From the NCBI GenBank assembly GCA_025928545.1, contig JAICJH010000013.1, positions 1 to 64,000 on the forward strand: DNA of 64,000 nucleotides. The letters run 5' to 3'. The first letter of the stretch is position 1; each line of letters starts with the position of its first letter. This DNA is from Bryobacteraceae bacterium. GTDB lineage: Bacteria; Acidobacteriota; Terriglobia; Bryobacterales; Bryobacteraceae. Made by a program: the position numbers and the translations under genes. The notes under the pieces were generated by a model. It made no database searches, had not been told where the DNA came from, and worked only from the letters and a program-made list of their open reading frames with translations. Below, in pieces: positions 1 through 8,346 of the stretch.

Positions 1-51
1 CCGTCCCGCTACTTCTTCGATGCCTGTAATCTCATAGTCAGGCAAGCCCAT
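1..51 (-). CDS. Partial CDS, possible ISL3-like transposase N-terminus (cut by window start)
   Basis: On the minus strand an ATG at 51 opens a frame that stays open for 17 codons to the window edge (MGLPDYEITGIEEVAGR). A purine-rich RBS (AGAGGCGG) lies 3-10 nt upstream. The opening resembles the N-terminus of ISL3-type transposases, where a short 'GL..Y.V.GIEE..GR' strand precedes the zinc-finger region; this is from memory and the fragment is very short. The inverted repeat at 41-119 supports a mobile-element setting. It could be an unrelated small gene. Confidence is limited because only the start is visible. Confidence 0.35.
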   Translation of the reverse strand, partial: MGLPDYEITGIEEVAGR

Positions 52-119
52 TACCGCCTCTGATCTAATCAAACTTTTCCTCGCAAGTTAGTTTTATCAG
101 TCAGAGGCGGCGGCTTGCC
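41..119. repeat. Inverted repeat spanning the RBS and start of the partial transposase-like gene
   Basis: GGCAAGCC (41-48) and CGCCTCTGA (55-63) are complementary to GGCTTGCC (112-119) and TCAGAGGCG (101-109). In a leftward transcript starting outside, these arms would fold into a hairpin that buries the AGAGGCGG ribosome-binding site and bulges the AUG. The outer end GGGGGCAAGCC at about 122 may be the terminal repeat of an insertion sequence. The complementarity is seen directly; the IS interpretation is inference. Confidence 0.5.
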
Positions 120-409
120 CCCATTAACGAGCTAGAGCCAACTGCGTTGACTTCCCGCCCTTCACCTTTTGTCGCATCGTAATGCCCGCATAGCTTTCAG
201 CGCCTGCCTGTGCTCTCCGCCCGCGCAATCAACGGCCGAGCTACGTCCCCAAGCCGCATTAATCTGCAACAGCGCGAAGTGCCGATAAAAGGGTAAACAC
301 CTTCTGGACGGGCGGCCAGATCCATTGCGCACGTTTACGAAATGATGTATACAGGAGGCAACGGGTCGCGAATGGCCTGAAATATCCAATCAAGGTTCGA
401 GGGGACCAA
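52..409. other. Gene-free stretch between IS-like end and TonB receptor
   Basis: About 358 bases. The left third holds the inverted repeat described at 41-119. From about 123 to 409 I see no convincing coding frame; it should contain the promoter and leader of the receptor gene. The only clear signal is the ribosome-binding site GAGGGG at 399-404, just before the ATG at 410. I could not identify a -35/-10 pair with confidence. Confidence 0.5.
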
Positions 410-3400
410 ATGATAAAAACACGACGTTGTGCAGGTGCCTTAGTGGCACTGGTGGGAATGTCTGTGCTGGCGTGGGGCCAGGCAGTGAACGGCAGTATGG
501 TGGGAACCGTTTCGGATTCATCCGGCGGTGTTGTCCCGAACGCCAAGGTTACGATTCAGGAAGTTGATACTGGAACGAGCCGCAGCGCCAACACGAACGA
601 CAGCGGCAACTACAGCTTTTCCGATCTGGCGCCTGGCACATACAGGGTAGATGTGGAAGCGAAAGGTTTCAAGCGCGAGGTACGTCCACGGGTAGATGTA
701 CTGGTGAACCAGACGCCTCGTGTCGACCTGCAGGTGCAGCCCGGCTCGGTTTCTGAAACGATTGAAGTCACGGGGGAACCGCCGGCGCTGCAAACAGACA
801 GGGCAGATACGGGCTCCCAGATCGAAATAACCCAAACCGCCAATCTGCCCATCGGCACAAACCGGAATTTCCAAAGTCTTTTGAACCTGGTCCCCGGTAC
901 GACGCCCGCCAGCTTCCAGCACTCGCAGTTCTTCAACGCCGCGAGTTCCCTGCAAACCGAAGTGAACGGGCAGATGCGTCAGGGGAACAGTTATCAGATT
1001 GAAGGTATCGACGACAACGAGCGCACCGGACTGTTGCAGATCCTGGTGCCGCCAATCGAGGCCATTCGCATCGTCGATGTTTCCACCAGCAACTTCGAAG
1101 CCGAGCTTGGCCGAGCTTCGGGCGCGAATGCGAACGTCGTTCTGAAATCCGGCACGAATGATTTGCACGGCGGCGCTTATGAGTTCATGCGCAACAGCGC
1201 GCTCAATGCCCGCAATTTCTTCGATACGTCGGTTGGGCACCTTGCCTACAATTACGTGGGTGGGAATGTCGGCGGCGCTATCAGGAAGAATAAGCTCTTC
1301 TACTTCGGAGACTACCTGAAGATCTTCGACCACGAAGCCAATTCAAATACCGGCACGATTCCACCGACCCCGTGGCGAACCGGAGATTTCAGTTCGGCCG
1401 GTACGGTTATTTACGATCCCGGCACCGGAAATCCCGATGGCACCGGCCGGACGCCGTTCTCGGGAAATATTATTCCGCTGAACCGGATCAACGTGATCTC
1501 GGCGAAAATTATCGGCCTCGTACCAGATCCCAACCAACAGATCAACAACACGACGCCCAGCAACAATTACTTCGCGCTGCTGCCGTTTACCAAGGACACA
1601 GATTCCTTCGACACCAAAATTGATTTCAATATGTCGGATAAGAATCGCCTCAGCGGAAGGTTCAGCTTCGCGCGCCCCGTCGTGTTTCAAGCCCCGATTC
1701 TTGGCGATGTCGCGGGAGGGTTTGCACAGGGGGCGTTTCAGGGACAAAGTATCCAGAAGACCTACAGCACCGGTATCAATTACAACCGGATTTTCTCCAA
1801 TACGTTGATTGCCGAATTCCGCATTGGAGTTGCGCACTATCACAACGATGCAACGCCGTCTGACTTCGGCCAGAATGAAGCTCAGGCCCTCGGTATTCCC
1901 GGCGCCAATATCGATCAATGGACAAGCGGAATACCCTCCATCAATATCAACGGTTTCAGCACGCCGCTGGTCGGCTATTCTGCCAGCATGCCGTGGAGCC
2001 GGGCCGAAGTGAACGGCAGCATCTCCAATACGTGGACGAAAAGCCTGGGTAATCACACGATCAAATGGGGTGCCGACTATCGCCGCATTCGCGACGATCT
2101 ATTACAGACGCAAACCGTCAATCCGCGCGGCCAGTATAACTTCGATGTGAACCAGACATCGTTGAATCCGGCCTCCGGCACGTCCCAGCCAAAGACCAGT
2201 TCAGCGAATAACATGGCCAGCTTTCTGCTTGACCGAGCCAGTTTTGCCGGGCGTGACCTGGCGGCTGGATACTTCCCGGCGATTCGTGGCAACGAATTGT
2301 TCCTTTTCGCGCAGGACAAGTGGCAGGCCACAGGCAAACTCACCATAGATATCGGACTTCGTTGGGAACTCTACTCTCCATTCACGCCACGCTTCCCAGG
2401 CGGCTTTTCTAACTACAACCCGACGAACAATACTCTGGAACTTGCCGGAATTGGCAACATTCCAATGAATCTGGGGGTGCAGACCCGCTATAAGAATTAC
2501 GCTCCCCGTGTGGGCGCGGCTTACCGGCTGAGCGGCAAGACCGTGATTCGAGCCGGTTTCGGGATTACCTACACCCCGTTTCCCGATAACACCTACGCGT
2601 ATAACTACCCGGTCAAACAGAATAAGCAATACAACAGCCCGACTTCTTTCGGAGTGGCTGTTCTCGACGACGGAGTGACACTGGCTACATTCCAGAATGG
2701 ATTTCCCGTTCCGGTATACGCCACTATTCCTTCGAACGGCATTATCACCAATCCGGATCCAAAACAGTCGGACTTCGTGATTCCCAAAAACTTCAAGAAC
2801 CCCAGCGTGCAATCGTGGAACCTGGCGATAGGACAGTCACTGCCGGGAAATTTCACGCTGGACGTCGCCTATGTTGGAAATCACGGCGTCGATTCTGTGG
2901 TGCAATACAACCTGAATTTGCCAACCACCTTGGGTGGCGGCAACAACTCCCGCCCAATGGTAGCCCAGTTCGGACGCACTGCGGACACTACGATCTACTT
3001 CGTGGGTGCCTCTACGCACTACAACGCGCTGCAGGTAAAGATGAACAGACGCTTCAGCCGGGGGCTGGGCATCACAACCTCTTATACCTTCGGAAAAGGA
3101 ATGTCTTATCAGACCGGAGACGACGGTGGTTTGTGGACGTATACGTACCAGCGCCGGAGTTACGCTCGTACCGACTTCGATCGCACCCACACGTTCACTC
3201 AAAGCTATGTTTACGAGCTGCCCTTCGGAGTTGGCAAGAAAATGCTGAATCACGGGATCGCGGCGCGCCTTCTCGGAGGGTGGCAGATGAACGGCATTCT
3301 CAGCATCCTCAGCGGTACGCCGCTGACCTTCGGTGCAAATGGTGGAACCCTCAATACTCCGGGGACGCCGGCAACGGCGGATCAGGTGGGACCTTACCAG

Positions 3401-3745
3401 GTTCTGGGCGGTATTAATACTCCTGCGCGGGGTGGCAGCGCTTACTTCCTGCAGTCCTCGTTCGTGCAGCCTGTCTACAATCCGTCGCCTGGTGTCTTCC
3501 GTGTTGGCAGCTCAGGCCGCAACATTACGTCGGGCCCGGGTTACTACAACCTCGATGGCTCGGTCTTCAAGGTCATCGCCATCAACGAGAAAAGCAAGGT
3601 GGAAATTCGCGGGGAGGCGTTCAGTGTACTCAACAATCCGCACTTTAATAATCCGGAAACAAACGTCAGCAACGCGAACTATGGGTATATCACCGGCGCA
3701 AGCGGCGGTCGCGGTATGCAGTTAGGCCTGAAGTTCTCGTTCTAA
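410..3745 (+). CDS. TonB-dependent receptor with N-terminal carboxypeptidase-regulatory-like domain (Oar-like)
   Basis: 1111-aa outer-membrane protein. Residues 1-24 form a signal peptide ending in the AWGQA region. About 28-115 is a carboxypeptidase-D regulatory-like beta-sandwich ('VSDSSGGVVPNAKVTI', 'YSFSDLAPGTYRV'). A plug region follows to about 250, including a 'GGAYEFMRNSALNARNFFD' type segment, and then a long beta-barrel ending in phenylalanine (LKFSF), as expected for BAM-inserted barrels. Members of this acidobacterial family are usually annotated as TonB-dependent receptors for oligosaccharides or other large ligands; the substrate here is unknown. The ATG has RBS GAGGGG and is followed by a terminator at 3778. 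It stands alone, with no TonB/ExbBD nearby. Confidence 0.92.
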   Translation: MIKTRRCAGALVALVGMSVLAWGQAVNGSMVGTVSDSSGGVVPNAKVTIQEVDTGTSRSANTNDSGNYSFSDLAPGTYRVDVEAKGFKREVRPRVDVLVNQTPRVDLQVQPGSVSETIEVTGEPPALQTDRADTGSQIEITQTANLPIGTNRNFQSLLNLVPGTTPASFQHSQFFNAASSLQTEVNGQMRQGNSYQIEGIDDNERTGLLQILVPPIEAIRIVDVSTSNFEAELGRASGANANVVLKSGTNDLHGGAYEFMRNSALNARNFFDTSVGHLAYNYVGGNVGGAIRKNKLFYFGDYLKIFDHEANSNTGTIPPTPWRTGDFSSAGTVIYDPGTGNPDGTGRTPFSGNIIPLNRINVISAKIIGLVPDPNQQINNTTPSNNYFALLPFTKDTDSFDTKIDFNMSDKNRLSGRFSFARPVVFQAPILGDVAGGFAQGAFQGQSIQKTYSTGINYNRIFSNTLIAEFRIGVAHYHNDATPSDFGQNEAQALGIPGANIDQWTSGIPSININGFSTPLVGYSASMPWSRAEVNGSISNTWTKSLGNHTIKWGADYRRIRDDLLQTQTVNPRGQYNFDVNQTSLNPASGTSQPKTSSANNMASFLLDRASFAGRDLAAGYFPAIRGNELFLFAQDKWQATGKLTIDIGLRWELYSPFTPRFPGGFSNYNPTNNTLELAGIGNIPMNLGVQTRYKNYAPRVGAAYRLSGKTVIRAGFGITYTPFPDNTYAYNYPVKQNKQYNSPTSFGVAVLDDGVTLATFQNGFPVPVYATIPSNGIITNPDPKQSDFVIPKNFKNPSVQSWNLAIGQSLPGNFTLDVAYVGNHGVDSVVQYNLNLPTTLGGGNNSRPMVAQFGRTADTTIYFVGASTHYNALQVKMNRRFSRGLGITTSYTFGKGMSYQTGDDGGLWTYTYQRRSYARTDFDRTHTFTQSYVYELPFGVGKKMLNHGIAARLLGGWQMNGILSILSGTPLTFGANGGTLNTPGTPATADQVGPYQVLGGINTPARGGSAYFLQSSFVQPVYNPSPGVFRVGSSGRNITSGPGYYNLDGSVFKVIAINEKSKVEIRGEAFSVLNNPHFNNPETNVSNANYGYITGASGGRGMQLGLKFSF

Positions 3746-3777
3746 AAGACCGCGCGGTTACCAGGCAATGCCGAAAG

Positions 3778-3813
3778 TGCCCGGACGCTCTCCTGAGGGG
3801 GTCCGGGCATTTT
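3778..3813 (+). terminator. Rho-independent terminator after TonB receptor gene
   Basis: A perfect 9-bp stem TGCCCGGAC (3778-3786) / GTCCGGGCA (3801-3809) with a 14-nt loop is followed by TTTT. It lies 33 nt after the receptor stop codon and insulates hemD. Confidence 0.8.
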
Positions 3814-3835
3814 CATGCCGCAATCCAACCCGCCC

Positions 3836-3841
3836 TATAAT
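3836..3841 (+). promoter_or_regulatory. -10 box TATAAT directly upstream of hemD start (leaderless promoter candidate)
   Basis: A consensus TATAAT ends 5 nt before the ATG at 3847, with no SD-like sequence between. If used, transcription would start at or next to the start codon. No good -35 is seen. Confidence 0.55.
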
Positions 3842-3846
3842 TGGAA

Positions 3847-4650
3847 ATGGCTTTTGACGGCGCCCGCGTTCTATCTCTCGAAAGTCGCCGCGCCATCGAA
3901 ATGGCCACTCTGATTCGCAAGCAGGGCGGAAATCCATTTGTCGCCCCTTCCATGCGGGAAATCGAGCTCGGCGGGCATGAAGAAGCCTTCGACTTCGGCC
4001 AGCGTCTACTTGCCGGCGATTTCGATGCCGTCATTCTTCTCACCGGCGTCGGCACGCGCCTCCTCTGGAAAACCCTTCTTACCCGCTTGGCCGAAGCCGA
4101 TCTGAAAGCTGCCCTGGCAAAAACCACGCTGGTTGTGCGCGGCCCGAAGCCATCGGCCGCGATTCGGGAAATCGGCTTCGTACCTCAGGTGCAGATTCCC
4201 GAACCCAACACCTGGCGTGAACTTCTGGACACCATGAAACCCCGGCCGGAGACCAGGCTCGCCCTTCAGGAATATGGCAAGTCGCACACGGAGCTGATTG
4301 ACGGCCTCCGTGCGCAGGGCCGCCATGTCACCCAGGTAAGAATCTACACCTGGGATCTGCCCGAAGACATCGCGCCTCTCAGGGAGGCGGCAGCCCGCCT
4401 GGCTCAACGCGATTTCGATATCGTCCTCATTACCACTTCCATGCAGTTCATCAACCTGATGAAGATCGCCACCACCGACGGCATTGCGGAGCCGGTGCTG
4501 GAAGGGTTGCGTGCAGCTCGCATCGGCTCCATCGGCCCCACCACCACCGAAACTCTGGAAGATTACGGGTTGAAAGCCGATTTCGAGCCCAGCCACCCCA
4601 AAATGGGCCTGCTGGTGAATGAACTGGCAAGCGGCTGGACCGCCCCCTGA
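3847..4650 (+). CDS. hemD: Uroporphyrinogen-III synthase
   Basis: 267 aa. Predicted to cyclise hydroxymethylbilane to uroporphyrinogen III in tetrapyrrole (heme/siroheme) synthesis, in the cytosol. The fold is recognisable as two similar Rossmann-like lobes: the N-lobe has 'ILLTGVGTRLLW', and the C-lobe has 'VLITTSMQFINLM' followed by 'IGSIGPTTTETLEDYGL', the most conserved patch of the family. The length is normal. I chose ATG 3847 over TTG 3841 because TTG overlaps the TATAAT box. No other heme gene is adjacent. HemD sequences are poorly conserved, so the call rests mainly on the C-lobe pattern. Confidence 0.85.
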   Translation: MAFDGARVLSLESRRAIEMATLIRKQGGNPFVAPSMREIELGGHEEAFDFGQRLLAGDFDAVILLTGVGTRLLWKTLLTRLAEADLKAALAKTTLVVRGPKPSAAIREIGFVPQVQIPEPNTWRELLDTMKPRPETRLALQEYGKSHTELIDGLRAQGRHVTQVRIYTWDLPEDIAPLREAAARLAQRDFDIVLITTSMQFINLMKIATTDGIAEPVLEGLRAARIGSIGPTTTETLEDYGLKADFEPSHPKMGLLVNELASGWTAP

Positions 4651-4721
4651 ACCACCCGCCAACCGGCCTCCCCCACCCTCAACCACCTGTCCGTTAGCCG
4701 TACAATGAAGGATTGTCAACA

Positions 4722-5507
4722 GTGTCGTCACAGCCTCTCAATTTCCACCTCGAACACTACGAGGGACCGCTCGATCTCCTGCTCGATCTCATTCGCCGGC
4801 AGCAGATCGATATCCGTGACATCCCTATTGCCAGCATTACAGCGCAGTATCTCGGATTCCTCCAGAAAGCCCGAGAGATGGATCTGGATATCAGCGCCGA
4901 GTTCGTCTTCATGGCGGCGACCCTCATCCACATCAAGTCGAAGATGCTTTTGCCGACCGATCCCGCTCTCCGGAAGGAAGGCGAAGCCGAGGAAGACCCG
5001 CGCGAAGAATTGGTCGAACGTCTCCTCGAACACGAACGCTATAAAAACGCCGCCGAAATGCTGCAGCAGAAGAGGATGATCGAGGAAAACGTCTGGTCCA
5101 ATCCCCAGATGAAGCAATTCGCCGCCGAAATCGACGATCCTGGCCTTGCCGTCGACATGTTCGATCTCGTCAAAGCGCTCAGCGCCGTGATGGAGCGACT
5201 TCAAAGCCGCCCGATTTACGAAATTAACGACGAATCGGTGTCGGTGAGCGACATGGTGGCCCATCTACGAACCCTGCTGCGGGATGCGAGAAGAGACAAA
5301 CCGGTCTTCATCCTCCAGGTGATGGAACAGCAGAGGACCCGCCGCGCCATGATCTGCCTGTTTCTGGCAGTCCTCGAAATGGTAAAAATGCAGGCAGTGC
5401 AAATTCTTCAGAAGGATCTGTTCGGGGAAATCGCGCTCGGCAGGGGTGAGCGCTTCGAAGAGGCGTTCCAGCAGCCGGTGATTACCCTGGAAGAAGATTA
5501 TAAGTAG
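4722..5507 (+). CDS. scpA: Segregation and condensation protein A
   Basis: 261-aa kleisin subunit of the SMC-ScpAB condensin, bridging SMC heads in chromosome compaction. The diagnostic N-terminus 'HLEHYEGPLDLLLDLIRRQQIDI' is present. 'FVFMAATLIHIKSKMLLP' follows at about residues 66-83, and a winged-helix-type C-terminus after about residue 170. GTG 4722 is preceded by GAAGGA with a 9-nt spacer. A TTG three codons earlier (4713) is alternative and lies exactly 6 nt after a TACAAT box at 4701-4706. scpB follows 87 nt downstream, the usual pairing. No smc gene is in view. Confidence 0.93.
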   Translation: MSSQPLNFHLEHYEGPLDLLLDLIRRQQIDIRDIPIASITAQYLGFLQKAREMDLDISAEFVFMAATLIHIKSKMLLPTDPALRKEGEAEEDPREELVERLLEHERYKNAAEMLQQKRMIEENVWSNPQMKQFAAEIDDPGLAVDMFDLVKALSAVMERLQSRPIYEINDESVSVSDMVAHLRTLLRDARRDKPVFILQVMEQQRTRRAMICLFLAVLEMVKMQAVQILQKDLFGEIALGRGERFEEAFQQPVITLEEDYK

Positions 5508-5594
5508 CCGGATCTTCCCGTTCCGAACCGTGACCGCACGCGACCTTTAAAGGCGCGGCGGCGCGAATATAACAAGGACATATAACACGATCTA

Positions 5595-6524
5595 ATGTCG
5601 CATTCCGATACAGAACAACCGGCCGAATCGCCGGAAACGCGCGACCCTGAAACTCCGGGCGGCGTCGAAGCCGAAACCGCTGCTGTCGCCACTGAGCAAG
5701 TTGAAGTTGAAGCCGAACCCGAAACCGTAGCGGTGACCTTCTCGGCCGAAGAAATTCTCGGCGGCGAAAACTCCGAAGAGCCCGCGGCCGAAGTCTCCGT
5801 CGCGGATGCACAGCTTCTGGCTGTGCTCGAAGCCATCATCTATGTGACCGACGAACCGCTCACGCTCGACCAGATCGCCGAGGCCACCGAGCAGCCGCGC
5901 GAGCGTATTTCTCAACTTCTCGAGCAACTCTGTGCCGAATACGACCGCCCCGAGCGCGGTCTGACCATCCGCGAAGTGGCCGGCGGTTTCCGCATGACCA
6001 CGAAACCCGAGCACCACGATGCCGTCCGCCGCTTCGTCAAAAATCTCAATCCGCCCATCAAGCTCTCGTTGCCGGCCCTCGAAACTCTTGCCGTAATCGC
6101 CTATAAGCAGCCCATCACGGCGCCCGAAATTATGGATATCCGTGGTGTGCAGGGTGCCGGCGTCCTCAAGACTCTGCTGGATCGCAAGCTCATCGCCGCA
6201 GCCGGCCGCAAGCAGGTCATCGGCAAGCCAATCCTCTATAAAACGACCAAAGAATTTCTCGTTCAGTTCGGTTTGAAGAACCTCCAGGAATTGCCAACCC
6301 TCAAGGAATTCCAGGAGATCGGCAGCCTCGCCGGCGGTGAACCCGCGGGTCCCGTGCAGGCAAATCTTATCGAAATGCCGCCGCTGGATCAGACCGATTC
6401 CGAAGCCATTTCCGAAACAGCCGAAAGCGAAACAGCCGAGGCCGAAACAGCCGAAACCGAAACGCCCGAAACCGAAACACCCGAAACCACCGCTGCGCCG
6501 GATGCGGAAGCAGAACACCAATAG
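5595..6524 (+). CDS. scpB: Segregation and condensation protein B with acidic N- and C-terminal tails
   Basis: 309 aa, compared with about 170-220 aa for typical ScpB. The tandem winged-helix core lies at about residues 70-235 ('LLAVLEAIIYVTDEPLT', 'LPALETLAVIAYKQPIT', 'IRGVQGAGVLKTLLDRKLI'). It binds ScpA in the SMC condensin. The extra length is a Glu/Pro/Thr-rich N-terminal extension of about 65 residues and a C-terminal run of Glu-Thr repeats (about 275-300) encoded by a short tandem DNA repeat. These tails look disordered and strongly acidic. The stop codon overlaps the next gene's GTG by 1 nt (TAGTG), so translation is coupled to the pseudouridine synthase. Confidence 0.93.
   Translation: MSHSDTEQPAESPETRDPETPGGVEAETAAVATEQVEVEAEPETVAVTFSAEEILGGENSEEPAAEVSVADAQLLAVLEAIIYVTDEPLTLDQIAEATEQPRERISQLLEQLCAEYDRPERGLTIREVAGGFRMTTKPEHHDAVRRFVKNLNPPIKLSLPALETLAVIAYKQPITAPEIMDIRGVQGAGVLKTLLDRKLIAAAGRKQVIGKPILYKTTKEFLVQFGLKNLQELPTLKEFQEIGSLAGGEPAGPVQANLIEMPPLDQTDSEAISETAESETAEAETAETETPETETPETTAAPDAEAEHQ
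6411..6489 (+). repeat. Short tandem repeat encoding the Glu/Thr tail of ScpB
   Basis: Imperfect copies of a 6-12 nt unit built on CCGAAAC (CCGAAACAG, CCGAAACGC, CCGAAACAC and similar) run in frame. They encode alternating Glu, Thr, Pro and Ala. Such a repeat can expand or contract without breaking the frame if whole codons are gained or lost. Confidence 0.7.
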
Positions 6525-7273
6525 TGCCCGAAGAACGTTTACAAAAAATCCTTTCCGGAGCGGGTGTGACCTCCCGCCGCAAAGCCGAGCAATTAATTCT
6601 CGAAGGCCGTGTCGCGGTCAACGGCAAAGTCATCACCGAACTCGGCACCAAAGCCGATATCGAACGCGATCACATCAAGGTCGATGGCAAACTGATCCGC
6701 GAACCGGCGCGCCACGTCTACATTGCGCTCTATAAACCCGATTGCGTGGTGAGCACGGCCAGCGATCCGCAGCGCCGCACCACGGTGCTCGATCTGCTGC
6801 CTGGCGTAAAAGAGCGCGTCTATCCGGTGGGCCGTCTCGACTACCACAGCGACGGCCTGATCCTGCTCACCAACGACGGTGAATTTGCCAACCTCATCAC
6901 CTCGGCAAAAAGCCACGTGACCAAGACTTACCTGGTCAAAGTCAACGGCGGGCTCAGCACCGAAGAAGAAGAACGGTTTCGTACGGGTGTCCCCCTGAGC
7001 GGCCGCCGCACGGCCCCGGCCGCCATCAAAATGATCCGGCGCGGGGATAATCCCTGGTATGAGGTCAAGCTGATCGAAGGCCGCAACCAGCAGATCCGCA
7101 CCATGTTTAAGCACTTCGGGCGATTGGTTGAAAAATTGCGAAGAGTCCGAATCGGAAACGTGGAACTCGGCCCTCTCGAAAAAGGCCAGTTCCGGTATTT
7201 GACACCCGAGGAAGTATCGAAACTCATGCGGCTGGCAACCACCGGCAGTGAAGGAAAGCGGACAGGGCGATAA
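6524..7273 (+). CDS. rluB: Ribosomal large-subunit pseudouridine synthase, RluB/RsuA family
   Basis: 249 aa. Isomerises a uridine in 23S rRNA (by family, the 2605 region) to pseudouridine. An S4 RNA-binding domain occupies residues 1-60 ('RLQKILSGAGVTSRRKAEQLI'). The catalytic domain carries 'VGRLDYHSDGLILLTNDGE', whose Asp in GRLD is the nucleophile, and ends with the family signature 'EGRNQQIRTMFKHFG'. The GTG start overlaps the scpB stop, repeating the scpA-scpB-rluB order found in many bacteria. RluB versus RluE/RsuA cannot be settled from sequence alone. Confidence 0.9.
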   Translation: MPEERLQKILSGAGVTSRRKAEQLILEGRVAVNGKVITELGTKADIERDHIKVDGKLIREPARHVYIALYKPDCVVSTASDPQRRTTVLDLLPGVKERVYPVGRLDYHSDGLILLTNDGEFANLITSAKSHVTKTYLVKVNGGLSTEEEERFRTGVPLSGRRTAPAAIKMIRRGDNPWYEVKLIEGRNQQIRTMFKHFGRLVEKLRRVRIGNVELGPLEKGQFRYLTPEEVSKLMRLATTGSEGKRTGR

Positions 7274-7693
7274 ATGTCGGACGGGCGCGAATTATTGAAG
7301 CACGCGAAGACCATTGCGGTGGTCGGCCTTTCGAGCCACCGCTCGCGGCCCAGCTACGGCGTTTCGGAATACATGCAGTCGGTCGGCTACAAAATTATCC
7401 CCGTAAATCCGGCCGAAACCGAAGTCCTCGGTGAACACGCATACTCCTCGCTCGATGATATTCCCCAGCCGGTCGATATCGTGGATGTCTTCCGCCGTCC
7501 CGAGTTTGTTCCGGAAATCGTAGACGCCGCGATCCGCATCCATGCGAAATGCGTTTGGATGCAGGAGGGCGTCATCCACGAAGAAGCCGCTGCCAAAGCC
7601 CGGGCCGCCGGCCTCGAAGTGGTGATGGACCGCTGCATCCTGAAAGACCATCTCAGTATGCGGGCCAGCCAGCGTTCACCGGTCTCGAAATAA
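7274..7693 (+). CDS. CoA-binding domain protein (YccU-like)
   Basis: 139 aa, a single Rossmann-type CoA-binding domain. It has the nucleotide-binding start 'IAVVGLSSHRSRPSYGVSEYM', then 'PVNPAETEVLGEHAYSSLDDIP', 'VDIVDVFRRPE' and 'CVWMQEGVIHEEAA', ending with 'VVMDRCILKDH'. The family resembles the CoA-ligase alpha subunit N-domain but stands alone; its cellular role is not established. The start ATG immediately follows the pseudouridine synthase stop (TAAATG), so it is the last gene of the scpAB operon. Its stop lies within a hairpin shared with the convergent esterase gene. Confidence 0.88.
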   Translation: MSDGRELLKHAKTIAVVGLSSHRSRPSYGVSEYMQSVGYKIIPVNPAETEVLGEHAYSSLDDIPQPVDIVDVFRRPEFVPEIVDAAIRIHAKCVWMQEGVIHEEAAAKARAAGLEVVMDRCILKDHLSMRASQRSPVSK

Positions 7694-7707
7694 ACCTGAG
7701 TTTATTT
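7688..7707. terminator. Bidirectional AT-rich hairpin between convergent genes
   Basis: AAATAAAC (7688-7695), loop CTGA, GTTTATTT (7700-7707) form a perfect 8-bp stem. The arms contain the TAA stop codons of both convergent genes. It would read as a weak intrinsic terminator on either strand. Confidence 0.45.
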
Positions 7708-8325
7708 CTGTCCCGGATTCAACACTTTCGAAAACCAGCTCTTCCCCACCGAGAAATCCTGCGGCGTCAGATCGTGCCCTGCATCCAGCATGGCCATCTC
7801 CACGGCAGCGCCTGCCCTTCCGAGTAAACGCGCCAGATGTTCGCTCGCACCCGCGGGCATCTTTTCATCGCCGGCGGCGCCAATAACCAGGACAGGCGCG
7901 CCATTGACGTCGGGCAGCTCGGCGGGTTCGATGATTGACCGCGGCCGCAGCAGCAGCCCTCCGGCCAGCACGCCCGGATGAAGCAGCATCGTCGAGGCCG
8001 CAATGCTCGCGCCGTTCGAAAATCCTAATGCATAGATCTTCGTCTGGTCCAAACCGTACCGGGCAGCCGCCGCGCCCACCCACTCCGCCAGCTCGGCAGT
8101 GCGGGTCCGCACCTCTGTCTCGTCGAAAACATCCTGGGATACGCGTGCAAAGAATCGCGTCGCTCCATTTTCGAGAGCCTTGCCTCGCGGGCTGAGAAAC
8201 GCCGCCCCCGGCGCCAGCGCGCGCGCTACCGGCAGCAAATCGTTTTCGTCGCCGCCCTGGCCGTGCAGCACGAGTACCGTGCACCCCAGTTTTCCTGGTA
8301 CGAACTGATGAATGAAATCGGACAT
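7702..8325 (-). CDS. Alpha/beta hydrolase, phospholipase/carboxylesterase family
   Basis: 207 aa, a compact serine esterase of the YpfH/MhqD-like carboxylesterase group. It has an oxyanion segment 'VLVLHGQGGDENDLLPVARAL', the nucleophile elbow 'GFSNGA', an acid region around 'VIGAAGDEKMP' and the catalytic His in 'MLDAGHDLT'. There is no signal peptide, so it is probably cytosolic. The substrate is unknown; relatives hydrolyse short-chain esters. It lies 21 nt downstream of the sulfatase on the same strand and is probably co-transcribed. Its stop codon sits in the shared hairpin at 7688-7707. Confidence 0.88.
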   Translation of the reverse strand: MSDFIHQFVPGKLGCTVLVLHGQGGDENDLLPVARALAPGAAFLSPRGKALENGATRFFARVSQDVFDETEVRTRTAELAEWVGAAAARYGLDQTKIYALGFSNGASIAASTMLLHPGVLAGGLLLRPRSIIEPAELPDVNGAPVLVIGAAGDEKMPAGASEHLARLLGRAGAAVEMAMLDAGHDLTPQDFSVGKSWFSKVLNPGQK

Positions 8326-8346
8326 GACTTTCTGATTCTTGTCGGT

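Noticed and set aside
392..402. GGTTCGA, resembling a tRNA T-loop
   Set aside because: No acceptor, D or anticodon stems can be drawn around it, and it immediately precedes the receptor RBS.
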